NCBI GenBank assembly: GCA_934464705.1
Contig: CAKSKB010000018.1
Coordinates: 5,148-69,147, forward strand
Source of the DNA: an uncultured Clostridia bacterium
GTDB taxonomy: Bacteria; Bacillota; Clostridia; HGM11514
DNA length: 64,000 nt
Reading direction: 5' to 3'
The notes beneath the pieces are model-generated. The model was not told the origin of the DNA and ran no database searches. It was given only the letters and a program-made list of their open reading frames with translations. This document shows, in pieces, positions 33,802-42,069 of this stretch. Position 1 is the first letter of the stretch, and each line of letters starts with the position of its first letter. The translations under genes and the position numbers were made by a program.

Positions 33802-34563
33802 ATGCTGATTTCAAGCAAAGAAAATAAGCTTGTTAAATATGTAAAAAAGCTTAATAAGCGTTCTTTCCGTGATGAAACGGGGCAGTTTTTGGCTGAGGGC
33901 GAACGCCTTGTGCGTGACCTTTCTGAAAAAGGCGCTCAGATTGATTTGCTGTTTACGCTTTCGGGCTGCGATTTCGGAATATCTGCAAAAGAGAACTTTG
34001 AGGTTACCGAAAATGTACTTTCCGCTATGGCTGATACCGAAAATCCGCAGGGGGTTCTGGCGGTTGTGAAAAAGCCGGAATATACGGTTGCGGACATTTC
34101 CGACCCCGCAGTTATATGCGACAGGGTTTCTGACCCCGGCAATTTGGGTACAATTATAAGAACCGCCGATTCGGCGGGCTTCGGTGCGGTTGTGCTTCTT
34201 CCGGGGTGTGCGGATGTATATTCGCCTAAGGTTGTGCGCTCGACCATGGGTTCGCTTTACGGAATACCGATTGTAAAATGCGGTATCGGCGATGTGAAGA
34301 AAACGGGGCTTGAAATTGTTTGTGCGGATTTGTATGAATCTTCATGTATATATGATTACGATTTTAAAAAGCCGTTCGCCGTTGTTATAGGAAATGAGGC
34401 AAACGGCGTGTCGGATGAAATCAGAAATATCTGTGACGGCAGAATAAAAATACCCATGCTCGGAAGCAGCGAATCGCTTAATGCTGCGGTATCGTTTGCT
34501 GTTACGGCGTATGAGTCGGTAAGACAAAGAAGAGCCGAATTTCTGAGCAGGGAGTATAAATGA
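33802..34563 (+). CDS. SpoU/TrmH family RNA 2'-O-methyltransferase
   Basis: 253 residues. N-terminal substrate-binding part (KLNKRSFRDETGQFLAEGERLVRDL, about 10-35) and a SPOUT knot domain with the three SpoU motifs: DPGNLGTIIRTADSAGF, VIGNEANGVSDEI and SESLNAAVSFAV. Probably an rRNA 2'-O-ribose methylase of the YsgA/RlmB kind, the usual neighbour of rplT in Firmicutes. A GTG at 33793 is within the ribosome binding site; ATG 33802, 6 bases after GGAGGTG, is used. The gene lies between two copies of a direct repeat. Confidence 0.9.
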   Translation: MLISSKENKLVKYVKKLNKRSFRDETGQFLAEGERLVRDLSEKGAQIDLLFTLSGCDFGISAKENFEVTENVLSAMADTENPQGVLAVVKKPEYTVADISDPAVICDRVSDPGNLGTIIRTADSAGFGAVVLLPGCADVYSPKVVRSTMGSLYGIPIVKCGIGDVKKTGLEIVCADLYESSCIYDYDFKKPFAVVIGNEANGVSDEIRNICDGRIKIPMLGSSESLNAAVSFAVTAYESVRQRRAEFLSREYK

Positions 34564-34670
34564 GGGAAGAAGTAATAGTGAAGAGCGAAGAAGTATGTAG
34601 GGTTTTCGGGAAGCCCGAAAATCTTCCGAAACTATTATCTTTTATTTATTCTCTATTATCTATAAAAAGT
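34528..34670 (+). repeat. 143-bp direct repeat, downstream copy
   Basis: Begins inside the last 12 codons of the methylase gene and runs ~107 bases past it. Offset to the first copy is exactly 945 bases. A 41-codon ORF starting at 34560 (ATGA overlap, GGGAG upstream) lies in it; see findings. Confidence 0.92.
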
Positions 34671-34770
34671 TTTTCACAGTTGCAATAATCCGTTAATCGC
34701 AGTCGAAAGGTTTAACAGTACGGTTGCTTCTGAAAACATACATTATTTTTCTTGAAAAAGGACAGATTAT

Positions 34771-35871
34771 ATGCTTGAGTATTGGGTTTGGCTTTCTGAG
34801 GCTCTGTACCCGGGAGGTCAAGCGGAAAACGAGTGGATTAATTATTTTGACAGCGCCGAGGAGGTTTTCGGAGCGGCAAAAGATGAAATATCCGAAATTG
34901 AAGGGATAATGCGCTCGGAGCTTGACGCGCTTTGTCACAAAAAGCTAAAAAGAGCCGAAGAAATTGTGAAATACTGCGGCGAAAACGGAATCGAAATAAT
35001 CACTTATAAAAGCGAAAAATATCCGCAGGTACTCAAGAATATTTATGCGCCTCCGGCTGTTATTTATAAAAGAGGTTCGCTTTCGGATTTTAACGGTATT
35101 CCGATGTTCACGATTGTCGGAACGAGAAAATCCACAAAGGAAGGCGAGAGAACGGCGTATGAGTTTGCGTGCAGGCTGTCCGATGCCGGCTGCACGGTGG
35201 TCAGCGGTATGGCGGACGGCATAGATGCAGCTGCAAACCGCGGCGCAATTGCGGGTAAAACCCCTACCGTTGCGGTTCTTGGGTGCGGAGTTGATGTCGT
35301 ATATCCTGCGGGAAACGCACAGCTTATGGATGACATAATTAAAAACGGTGCCGTAATCAGCGAATTTTCGCCCGGCACCAAAGCGAGAGGTCATCACTTT
35401 CCGATAAGGAACCGCATAATGGCGGCGCTCGGTATGGGTGTATTGGTGGTCGAAGCGCCCGAAAAAAGCGGAGCGCTTATTACGGCTAATCTTGCCGCTG
35501 ATGACGGCAAGGATGTTTTTGCTGTTCCGGGCAGTATTTACAATTCAAATTATGCCGGCAGCAATAATCTTATAAAATCAGGCTGTATTCCGGTGACGGA
35601 GGTTGAGGATATTGTTCCGTATCTTCCGGTTCATTTTGAACAGTCGGAAACGGTGGAACGGCAGGACATTGACGAGAAACTCGGAGCTATATCCGAGCCG
35701 ATGAGCCGCCGCATTGCGGAGCTCCTTTTCTACCATAGGGAACTTCACATAGATGAAATTGCAAGAATGATGAATATTAACGAAACACAGCTGCTGCCGT
35801 CGCTGATGATGCTTGAAGTGGACGGTATCATAAGAAAAGACGGAGGAAACAGCTATGTGTTTGTCGAATAA
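34771..35871 (+). CDS. dprA: DNA processing protein DprA
   Basis: 366 residues. Loads RecA on single-stranded DNA taken up in transformation. N-terminal SAM-like part (about 1-75), then the Rossmann-like core with ITYKSEKYPQVLKNI, FTIVGTRKST, VVSGMADGIDAAANRGAI, GCGVDVVYPAGN and FPIRNRIMAALG. A C-terminal winged-helix domain follows (about 305-366, ELLFYHRELHIDEIARMM). AAAGGA precedes ATG 34771. The order dprA-topA-trmFO is standard in Firmicutes. Confidence 0.95.
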   Translation: MLEYWVWLSEALYPGGQAENEWINYFDSAEEVFGAAKDEISEIEGIMRSELDALCHKKLKRAEEIVKYCGENGIEIITYKSEKYPQVLKNIYAPPAVIYKRGSLSDFNGIPMFTIVGTRKSTKEGERTAYEFACRLSDAGCTVVSGMADGIDAAANRGAIAGKTPTVAVLGCGVDVVYPAGNAQLMDDIIKNGAVISEFSPGTKARGHHFPIRNRIMAALGMGVLVVEAPEKSGALITANLAADDGKDVFAVPGSIYNSNYAGSNNLIKSGCIPVTEVEDIVPYLPVHFEQSETVERQDIDEKLGAISEPMSRRIAELLFYHRELHIDEIARMMNINETQLLPSLMMLEVDGIIRKDGGNSYVFVE

Positions 35872-35915
35872 ATTACGCTGTCCGCAAAACGGACGGCAGA
35901 CGGAGGTATAGCGGT

Positions 35916-38006
35916 ATGTCAAATTTGGTTATTGTGGAATCGCCCGCAAAGGCGAAAACAATTAAAAAATATCTTGGCAGCAACTATAAGGTTATGGCGT
36001 CAATGGGGCATATGCGCGATTTGCCCAAAAGCCAGCTCGGCGTTAATGTTGACGGCGATTTTGAACCTAAATATATTACTATAAGAGGGAAGGGCGATCT
36101 GCTCAGCAAGCTTAAAAAAGAAGCGAAGTCAAGCAGCAAGGTCTACCTCGCAACCGACCCTGACCGTGAAGGCGAGGCTATTTCGTGGCATCTTGCATAT
36201 CTTCTGGGAATTGACCCTTCTCAGAAATGCAGAATTGCATTCAACGAAATAACTAAAAATGCAGTTAAAAATGCAGTTAAAAATCCCAGCAGCATAAATA
36301 TAGACCTTGTGAACGCGCAGCAGACAAGGCGAATCCTTGACAGGGTTGTTGGCTATCAGATAAGCCCTCTTTTCTGGAAAAAGGTTAAAAAAGGACTTTC
36401 CGCCGGCAGAGTGCAGTCTGTTGCAACAAGGCTTGTGTGTGACCGCGAGGAGGAAATCGAGAACTTTAAACCGAGAGAATACTGGTCAATTATCGCAAAT
36501 CTTATGAAGGACAAGTTTAAGGTTCCGGCAAGATTTCACGGTGATAAAAACGGTAAAATTGAAATTCCGAACGGCGAAGAGGCGGCGAAAATCGTTTCGG
36601 CTCTCGAATCGGCTGAATTTATCGTAAAAACAGTTAAAAAGTCGGTTAAGAAAAAAGCTTCGCTGCCGCCGTTTACGACGAGTACAATGCAGCAGGAGGC
36701 TTCAAAAAAGTTCGGCTATACCGCCAAAAAAACCATGGCGGCGGCGCAGCAGCTTTATGAAGGCGTTGATGTCGAGGGCATCGGACTTATCGGTCTTATC
36801 ACCTATATGAGAACCGACTCGCTCCGTATTTCCGACGAGGCGCAAAAGGCGGTAAGGGAGTTTATCGGCGGAAAATACGGCAAGGATTATCTTCCTTCTT
36901 CTCCACGTGTGTTCAAGGCGAAAAAGGGCGCACAGGACGCACACGAAGCAATCCGCCCCAGCGATGTTACTATTTTGCCGGAAACGGTTAAAAAATCACT
37001 TCCGACTGACCAGTACAAGCTTTATAAGCTTATTTGGGAACGCTTTGTGGCAAGTCAGATGGAAGCGGCGGTTTACGATACGATAAGCGCAGATATTTCG
37101 GCAGGGGATTATATTCTCAAAACCACCGGCGCAAAAATGAAATTCCCCGGGTTTACGGTGCTCTATAAGGAAACTGTTGAAAATCCCGATGAAAACGATA
37201 TTGAGAATATAGCGAGCCTTCCCGACCTTAACGAGGGCGACACGCTCAAAAAGAAGTCCATTGATTCAAAACAGCATTTCACTACGCCTCCGCAGAGGTA
37301 TTCCGAAGCGGCGCTCATAAAGGCAATGGAGGAAAACGGCATTGGCAGACCGAGCACCTACGCTCCTACGATTACAATAATCCTCCAGAGAGGATATGTC
37401 GTGAGGGAGGCAAAACTTCTTAAGCCCACAGAACTCGGAAGGGTAGTGAATGAGCTTATGAAGCAGTATTTCAAGGATATTGTCGATGTTGAGTTTACGG
37501 CGAACATGGAGTCGGAGCTTGACTATATTGAAGAAGGCAAGCTTGACTGGGTTAAGTTCCTTAAAGATTTTTACGGACCTTTCAAGGCTAATCTCGAGGT
37601 TGCGGAAAAAGCAATGGAAAAGGTTAAAATCGCCGATGAGGAATCGGATGTAGTCTGCGAAAAGTGCGGCAGAAAAATGGTGTATAAACTCGGAAGATAC
37701 GGCAAGTTTCTTGCCTGCCCGGGTTTCCCGGAATGCAGAAACACGAAAACGATTGTCGTTGATACCGGTGTTAAATGTCCGAAATGCGGCGGCAGGATTC
37801 TCGAGAAAAAGAGCCAGAAAGGCAAAAAGTATTACGGCTGCGAGAACAGTCCGAACTGCGATTTTATTTCGTGGGACGCACCTACAAACGAGAAATGCCC
37901 GGTTTGCGGCGGCATAATGTTTGAAAAGGGCTACGGAAAGAATAAGAGAAAGTACTGCGCCGACTGCGAGGCGAAAAAACGGGCGGCGGAGGGCAAAACA
38001 AAATGA
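35916..38006 (+). CDS. topA: DNA topoisomerase I
   Basis: 696 residues. Relaxes negative supercoils. TOPRIM domain at the start (VIVESPAKAKTIKKYLG; metal motif DPDREGEAISWHL). The catalytic Tyr is in LITYMRTDSLRIS, with HEAIRPSD and GIGRPSTYAP also present. Three C-terminal Cys4 zinc ribbons follow: CEKCGRK...C, CPKCGGR...C and CPVCGGI...CADC. GGAGG precedes ATG 35916. The trmFO start overlaps its end by 4 bases. Confidence 0.97.
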   Translation: MSNLVIVESPAKAKTIKKYLGSNYKVMASMGHMRDLPKSQLGVNVDGDFEPKYITIRGKGDLLSKLKKEAKSSSKVYLATDPDREGEAISWHLAYLLGIDPSQKCRIAFNEITKNAVKNAVKNPSSINIDLVNAQQTRRILDRVVGYQISPLFWKKVKKGLSAGRVQSVATRLVCDREEEIENFKPREYWSIIANLMKDKFKVPARFHGDKNGKIEIPNGEEAAKIVSALESAEFIVKTVKKSVKKKASLPPFTTSTMQQEASKKFGYTAKKTMAAAQQLYEGVDVEGIGLIGLITYMRTDSLRISDEAQKAVREFIGGKYGKDYLPSSPRVFKAKKGAQDAHEAIRPSDVTILPETVKKSLPTDQYKLYKLIWERFVASQMEAAVYDTISADISAGDYILKTTGAKMKFPGFTVLYKETVENPDENDIENIASLPDLNEGDTLKKKSIDSKQHFTTPPQRYSEAALIKAMEENGIGRPSTYAPTITIILQRGYVVREAKLLKPTELGRVVNELMKQYFKDIVDVEFTANMESELDYIEEGKLDWVKFLKDFYGPFKANLEVAEKAMEKVKIADEESDVVCEKCGRKMVYKLGRYGKFLACPGFPECRNTKTIVVDTGVKCPKCGGRILEKKSQKGKKYYGCENSPNCDFISWDAPTNEKCPVCGGIMFEKGYGKNKRKYCADCEAKKRAAEGKTK

Positions 38007-39295
38007 CGGTCAATGTTATAGGTGCAGGACTTGCCGGCTCTGAGGCGGCATATCAGCTTGCAAAGCGCGGCATCGCCGTAAAGCTTTTTGAAATGAAACC
38101 GCAGAAATTCACTCCGGCTCATCACAGCGAAAAGTTTGCGGAACTTGTGTGCAGCAATTCCTTTCGTGCAAATAATCTCTCAAACGCTGTCGGGCTTCTG
38201 AAACAGGAAATGCGCATGACGGATTCGCTTATAATGCGCTGCGCCGATAAAACGGCGGTTCCTGCCGGAGGGGCGCTGGCGGTTGACCGTGAAGGCTTTT
38301 CAAAGCTCGTTACCGATGAGATTAAAAACAATCCTCTTATTGAGGTTATCCCCGGGGAAGTGACCAAAATCAACGAGAATGAATACACAATCGTTGCAAC
38401 AGGACCGCTCACATCGGACGCTCTCACGGACGAAATAAAAAGGCTTACCGGAAATGAGGAATATCTTCATTTCTTTGACGCCGCAGCGCCGATTGTAACT
38501 TTTGAGTCGGTCGATACGGAGAAAGCGTTTAAGGCGTCAAGATACGATAAGGGTGATGCCGATTATCTCAACTGCCCCATGACGGAGGAGGAGTATAACA
38601 GGTTTTACGATGCGCTTGTAACCGCCGAAATTGCCGAACTTAAAGGATTTGATGTGTTTGAGGGCTGTATGCCGATTGAGGTTATGGCAAAGCGGGGAAG
38701 GGACACAATGCTTTTCGGGCCGCTAAAACCTGTTGGGCTTGTGGATAAACGCACAAATGAAAAGTCATATGCGGTGGTGCAGCTCAGGCAGGATGACGCT
38801 GTAGGAAGCCTTTACAATATCGTGGGATTTCAGACAAACCTTAAATGGGGCGAGCAAAAGAGAGTGTTCTCGATGATTCCTGGTTTGGAAAATGCAGAAT
38901 TTGTGCGCTACGGCGTTATGCACAGAAATACATTTTTGAATTCGCCGAAGCTTCTCGATTACAGTTTTTCAATGAAAAAGCATCCTAAGGTATTTTTCGC
39001 CGGACAGATTACCGGGGTCGAAGGCTATGCGGAATCTACATCATCCGGCCTTATGGCGGCGCTTCAGTGTGCGTCGGTTATATCCGGGAAGGGGACATTT
39101 TTGTTCCCGGAGGAAACCGCACTTCATGCGCTTGCCGCTTACATAAGCTGCGAAGGAATTACGAACTTCCAGCCGATGAATGTTAATTTCGGTATTATCA
39201 AACCGCTCGGAATGAAAATCAGAGGAAAACGCGAGAAAAACGAAGCGATTTCCGCACGTGCTCTCAAGGCTCTTGAAAATTTTGATGTGATATAG
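38003..39295 (+). CDS. trmFO: Methylenetetrahydrofolate-tRNA uracil-54 methyltransferase
   Basis: 430 residues. FAD/folate enzyme that makes ribothymidine-54 in the tRNA T-loop. FAD motif GAGLAGSEAAYQLAKRG at the start; also HHSEKFAELVCSNSFRAN, GALAVDREGF, EVMAKRGRDTMLFGPLKP and AGQITGVEGYAES. Start overlaps topA (ATGA). Last gene of dprA-topA-trmFO, followed by a terminator. Confidence 0.96.
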   Translation: MTVNVIGAGLAGSEAAYQLAKRGIAVKLFEMKPQKFTPAHHSEKFAELVCSNSFRANNLSNAVGLLKQEMRMTDSLIMRCADKTAVPAGGALAVDREGFSKLVTDEIKNNPLIEVIPGEVTKINENEYTIVATGPLTSDALTDEIKRLTGNEEYLHFFDAAAPIVTFESVDTEKAFKASRYDKGDADYLNCPMTEEEYNRFYDALVTAEIAELKGFDVFEGCMPIEVMAKRGRDTMLFGPLKPVGLVDKRTNEKSYAVVQLRQDDAVGSLYNIVGFQTNLKWGEQKRVFSMIPGLENAEFVRYGVMHRNTFLNSPKLLDYSFSMKKHPKVFFAGQITGVEGYAESTSSGLMAALQCASVISGKGTFLFPEETALHALAAYISCEGITNFQPMNVNFGIIKPLGMKIRGKREKNEAISARALKALENFDVI

Positions 39296-39300
39296 ATTAA

Positions 39301-39328
39301 AGAGGGAGAAAAAATTCCCTCTTTTTTT
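39301..39328 (+). terminator. Terminator after trmFO
   Basis: Stem AGAGGGA (39301-39307) with TCCCTCT (39316-39322), then a T run. Confidence 0.88.
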
Positions 39329-39393
39329 GAACCTTTTTAAAAGTTGCGGCAATATATAAGTGAAACACCGGAAAACGAAAGGAGGAATCGGAA

Positions 39394-39900
39394 ATGAACA
39401 GCACGGAAAAGCTGATAAGTGAGCACGGTGACCGCTTGTACAGCTTTTGCCTTTACTTAACACGCTCAAGGTTTGAGGCGGACGATTTATATCAGCAAAC
39501 CATGCTGAAAGCATTTGGCAAGAACATCGATGAAAAACGCAATCCGAGGGCACTTTTAATGAAAATTTGCGTCAGCGAATGGCAGAATGAGCAGCGGAAG
39601 GCGCGGCGACGCCACCGCATAGCCCCGACTTTAAGCTATGACGATACGGAGCTTTTTATATCGGGTGACGATAATGTTTCGGAAAGCGTTGAGAAAAAGG
39701 AAACCCTTGCTCTTGTCCGCCGCATTGTATCGGAACTGGATGACAAATACCGCCCGGTGATTGTTCTGTTTTACAATGCGGAACTTTCGGTTAAGGAAAT
39801 CGCCAAAATACTCGGCTGCCCCGAAGGCACCGTAAAAAGCAGACTTCATACGGCAAAAGAAATTATAAAAAGGGAGATGAATTTTCATGAAGAACAATGA
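39394..39900 (+). CDS. ECF RNA polymerase sigma factor, SigV-like
   Basis: 168 residues. Region 2 (LYSFCLYLTRSRFEADDLYQQTMLKAF, about 11-37) and region 4 helix-turn-helix (LSVKEIAKILGCPEGTVKSRL, about 132-152) are clear. It overlaps by 14 bases a gene for an RsiV-like anti-sigma factor. In Bacillus, SigV answers lysozyme and is freed by RsiV cleavage. Start ATG 39394 with AAAGGAGG 8 bases upstream. Which genes it controls here is unknown; no clear ECF promoter was found upstream. Confidence 0.88.
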   Translation: MNSTEKLISEHGDRLYSFCLYLTRSRFEADDLYQQTMLKAFGKNIDEKRNPRALLMKICVSEWQNEQRKARRRHRIAPTLSYDDTELFISGDDNVSESVEKKETLALVRRIVSELDDKYRPVIVLFYNAELSVKEIAKILGCPEGTVKSRLHTAKEIIKREMNFHEEQ

Positions 39901-40771
39901 ATTAGATGAGATTTTAAAAAATGCACTCGGAAAAACAGAAACTGCTCCGCAGTACCTTAACTGCCGTGTTACAGCCGAGGCAAAAAGGCGGAATAAAGGT
40001 GCGAAAAAGGTGATTTCGGCTATAGCGGCGACTGCGGCGTGCGCAGCGGTATGCTTTGTGGGAGCGGTCAATATAAGCCCGACCGCCGCATATACCATGC
40101 AGGAAATTCCGGTTATCGGAAGGCTTGCCGAACTTGTGACATTCAGGGTTTATGAGGATGAAAAAGGCAGCTTTTCCGCATATATTGAAATTCCGGAAGC
40201 GAAAGGCCTCGGCAAGGCAACGGAGGAGCTGAACCGTAAAATTGATAAATATATCGGCGGTATAATAAAGCAGTATGAGGCCGACAAGGCGGCTGACGGT
40301 GATGTTGACAGCAATTCTTCAAAATACAGCATAACAACAAGTTACGATGTGCTTTGCAATGACGATGATTATTTCAGCGTTAAAATCATGACTACGCATG
40401 TTATGGCAGGCGGCAATGAATACAATAAGATGTTCACGGTGGACAAGAAGGCGGAAAAACTCGTTTCTCTCGGCGAAATTCTTTGCAATGAGCCGAATTA
40501 TAAAGAAAAGCTTTACGGCATAATAACCGATCAGATGCGTGAAAATATGGCGAAGGACAGCAGCAATATGTATTTTATTTATGACCCTTCCGCAACCGAC
40601 GGGTTTGAGGCAAACAAGGAATTTTCGTTCAGCGAAATAACCGGAAACGAAAATTTTTATATCAAAAACGGCTGTCTGTACATTTCTTTTAACGAATACG
40701 ATGTTGCGCCCGGCTCTATGGGCGTGTGCGAGTTTAATGTAGGAAAGGTTGCAAACGGAAGGCTTAAATAA
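39887..40771 (+). CDS. RsiV-like anti-sigma factor (DUF3298 domain)
   Basis: 294 residues. A short cytoplasmic N-terminus (about 1-40) for sigma binding, one membrane segment (VISAIAATAACAAVCFVGAV, about 42-61), and an extracytoplasmic part whose last ~90 residues fit DUF3298 (FSFSEITGNENFYIKNGCLYI...). This is the plan of RsiV, which binds lysozyme and is then cut by signal peptidase. ATG 39887 lies inside the sigma gene, with GGGAG upstream, so the two are coupled. Confidence 0.83.
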   Translation: MKNNELDEILKNALGKTETAPQYLNCRVTAEAKRRNKGAKKVISAIAATAACAAVCFVGAVNISPTAAYTMQEIPVIGRLAELVTFRVYEDEKGSFSAYIEIPEAKGLGKATEELNRKIDKYIGGIIKQYEADKAADGDVDSNSSKYSITTSYDVLCNDDDYFSVKIMTTHVMAGGNEYNKMFTVDKKAEKLVSLGEILCNEPNYKEKLYGIITDQMRENMAKDSSNMYFIYDPSATDGFEANKEFSFSEITGNENFYIKNGCLYISFNEYDVAPGSMGVCEFNVGKVANGRLK

Positions 40772-40776
40772 TAAAA

Positions 40777-40806
40777 CGAACCGCGCCGTAAAATCGGTGC
40801 GGTTCG
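40777..40806. terminator. Bidirectional terminator
   Basis: 12-bp stem CGAACCGCGCCG/CGGTGCGGTTCG with one mismatch and 6-base loop, between the convergent rsiV-like and tetR-like genes. Confidence 0.85.
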
Positions 40807-40815
40807 GCTATTTTG

Positions 40816-41394
40816 TTATTCGTTGAACATCCCGTTTATTCCGCCAAGCATTAGTTCGGTGCAGTATTTTGAAACTTCTTCTACCGGAATGGTTTTTCCC
40901 GAGCGGAACCAATCTCCGTAAACTGCCGCCATACCGGCGATTGTATATGTCGAAATTATTTCAAGCTTTATTCCGTCAAGTTCCGTGCGTGCTTCAAATT
41001 CGGATTTTAGACGGGCGGTTATTGCGCCGGCAATTTTGTCGGGCAGATTAGGATTTGCGCCCGTTGTGAAAATCTGGCCGTAAAAATCTGCGTGCTGTCT
41101 TATAATTTCCATAAGAACGCCGAGTATTATCTGCGGTTTTTGCAGGTCTTTTTTTAAGTCGATTTCGCTGAGCGATTTTGAAAATGCCGAAACAATTTCA
41201 TTTTCGATATCATCAATTACTTCGTAAACGCTGCTGTAATAATTATAAAATGTTTTGCGGTTTATGTCCGCTTCTTTCGCTATATCCGTAATGGTAATCT
41301 TGTTAATCTCCTTCCCGGAAAGCAGCTTTGCAAGTGCCGCTGCAATAGCTTTTTTTGTTTTTGCCGTTCTTCTGTCGATTTTTTTCTCTTCCAT
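40816..41394 (-). CDS. TetR family transcriptional regulator
   Basis: 192 residues. N-terminal helix-turn-helix (RTAKTKKAIAAALAKLLSGKEINKITITDIAKEADINRKTFYNYYSS) is typical; the C-terminal part (about 80-192) is a TetR_C-type ligand or dimer domain with no recognised ligand. The frame is open to 41529, but ATG 41394, 6 bases from AGGGG, gives the normal family length. Divergent from the HD-domain gene; two similar 20-bp sites lie in the spacer. Confidence 0.87.
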   Translation of the reverse strand: MEEKKIDRRTAKTKKAIAAALAKLLSGKEINKITITDIAKEADINRKTFYNYYSSVYEVIDDIENEIVSAFSKSLSEIDLKKDLQKPQIILGVLMEIIRQHADFYGQIFTTGANPNLPDKIAGAITARLKSEFEARTELDGIKLEIISTYTIAGMAAVYGDWFRSGKTIPVEEVSKYCTELMLGGINGMFNE

Positions 41395-41454
41395 ATCCAT
41401 CCCCTGCCGAATCTGCATAAAATTTTCATCCCCGATTTGTAACATATAATGCAG

Positions 41455-41474
41455 CACATGTGTAATAAACATCA
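41455..41474. promoter_or_regulatory. Candidate TetR operator, site 1
   Basis: CACATGTGTAATAAACATCA matches site 2 (41525-41544) at 15 of 20 positions. Located just upstream of the tetR-like gene start region. Confidence 0.4.
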
Positions 41475-41494
41475 AATGCCGCCTTCTGCGACCA

Positions 41495-41523
41495 TTGCAA
41501 AAACGGTCAATATATATTATAAT
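41495..41523 (+). promoter_or_regulatory. Promoter of the HD-domain gene
   Basis: TTGCAA (41495-41500), 17-bp spacer, TATAAT (41518-41523). Candidate operator site 2 starts two bases after the -10. Confidence 0.7.
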
Positions 41524-41524
41524 A

Positions 41525-41544
41525 CACATATGTGGTAAATGTCA
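41525..41544. promoter_or_regulatory. Candidate TetR operator, site 2
   Basis: CACATATGTGGTAAATGTCA, similar to site 1; it covers the expected transcription start of the HD-domain gene, a good place for repression. Confidence 0.4.
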
Positions 41545-41568
41545 AGAGTATTTTGGGAGGTGATTTTT

Positions 41569-42048
41569 GTGAACAGAGAACTGATGGGCGTGGTTTATGA
41601 GTTCGGCGGAGATATTTTATCGTCTGACGGAATGAAATCCGAAAAAAATTTTGTACATCACGGCGATTTTTCGTGCTTTGACCATTCTCTGCGCGTTGCG
41701 GCGGCAAGCGTGTATATTGCCGTGAAATTCGGCATAAGTGTGGATATGCGGTCGCTTGTAAGAGGTGCGCTCCTTCATGATTATTTTCTTTATGACTGGC
41801 ATGAAAACGACCCCTCCCACAGACTTCACGGGTTTCACCATGCGAAACGGGCGCTTATGAACGCCGAACGCGATTTCAGCCTTAACAATATAGAAAAAGA
41901 GATTATTATGCGGCATATGTTTCCGCTTAATATAACTCCTCCGAGGTATGCCGAAAGCAGAATTGTCTGTCTTGCCGATAAGTTCTGCGCAGTCGGGGAG
42001 GTTGCAGTTAATTATAAAAACCGTATGATAAAAATCCTGACCGCATAA
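41569..42048 (+). CDS. HD-domain phosphohydrolase-like protein
   Basis: 159 residues. HD-domain metal ligands are visible as His in FSCFDHSLRVAAASV, the His-Asp pair in GALLHDYFLYDW (about 60-71), His in HGFHHAKRALMNA and a later Asp in CLADKFCAV. Such small HD proteins hydrolyse phosphate esters, often nucleotides; the substrate is unknown. GTG 41569 with GGGAGGTGA 5 bases upstream is the start; an ATG at 41539 lies before that ribosome binding site. The stop codon lies in the loop of a terminator hairpin. Confidence 0.83.
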   Translation: MNRELMGVVYEFGGDILSSDGMKSEKNFVHHGDFSCFDHSLRVAAASVYIAVKFGISVDMRSLVRGALLHDYFLYDWHENDPSHRLHGFHHAKRALMNAERDFSLNNIEKEIIMRHMFPLNITPPRYAESRIVCLADKFCAVGEVAVNYKNRMIKILTA

Positions 42049-42065
42049 AGTGCGGTCAGGATTTT
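42031..42065. terminator. Bidirectional terminator at the end of the HD-domain gene
   Basis: Perfect 15-bp stem AAAATCCTGACCGCA/TGCGGTCAGGATTTT, 5-base loop containing the stop codon; T runs on both strands, serving also the convergent beta-helix gene. Confidence 0.92.
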
Positions 42066-42069
42066 GAAT

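Noticed and set aside
39328..39350. TGAACC followed by CGGC as an ECF promoter for the SigV-like gene
   Set aside because: The gap is about 13 bases, shorter than the 15-17 expected, and the -10 lacks CGTC; not supported.
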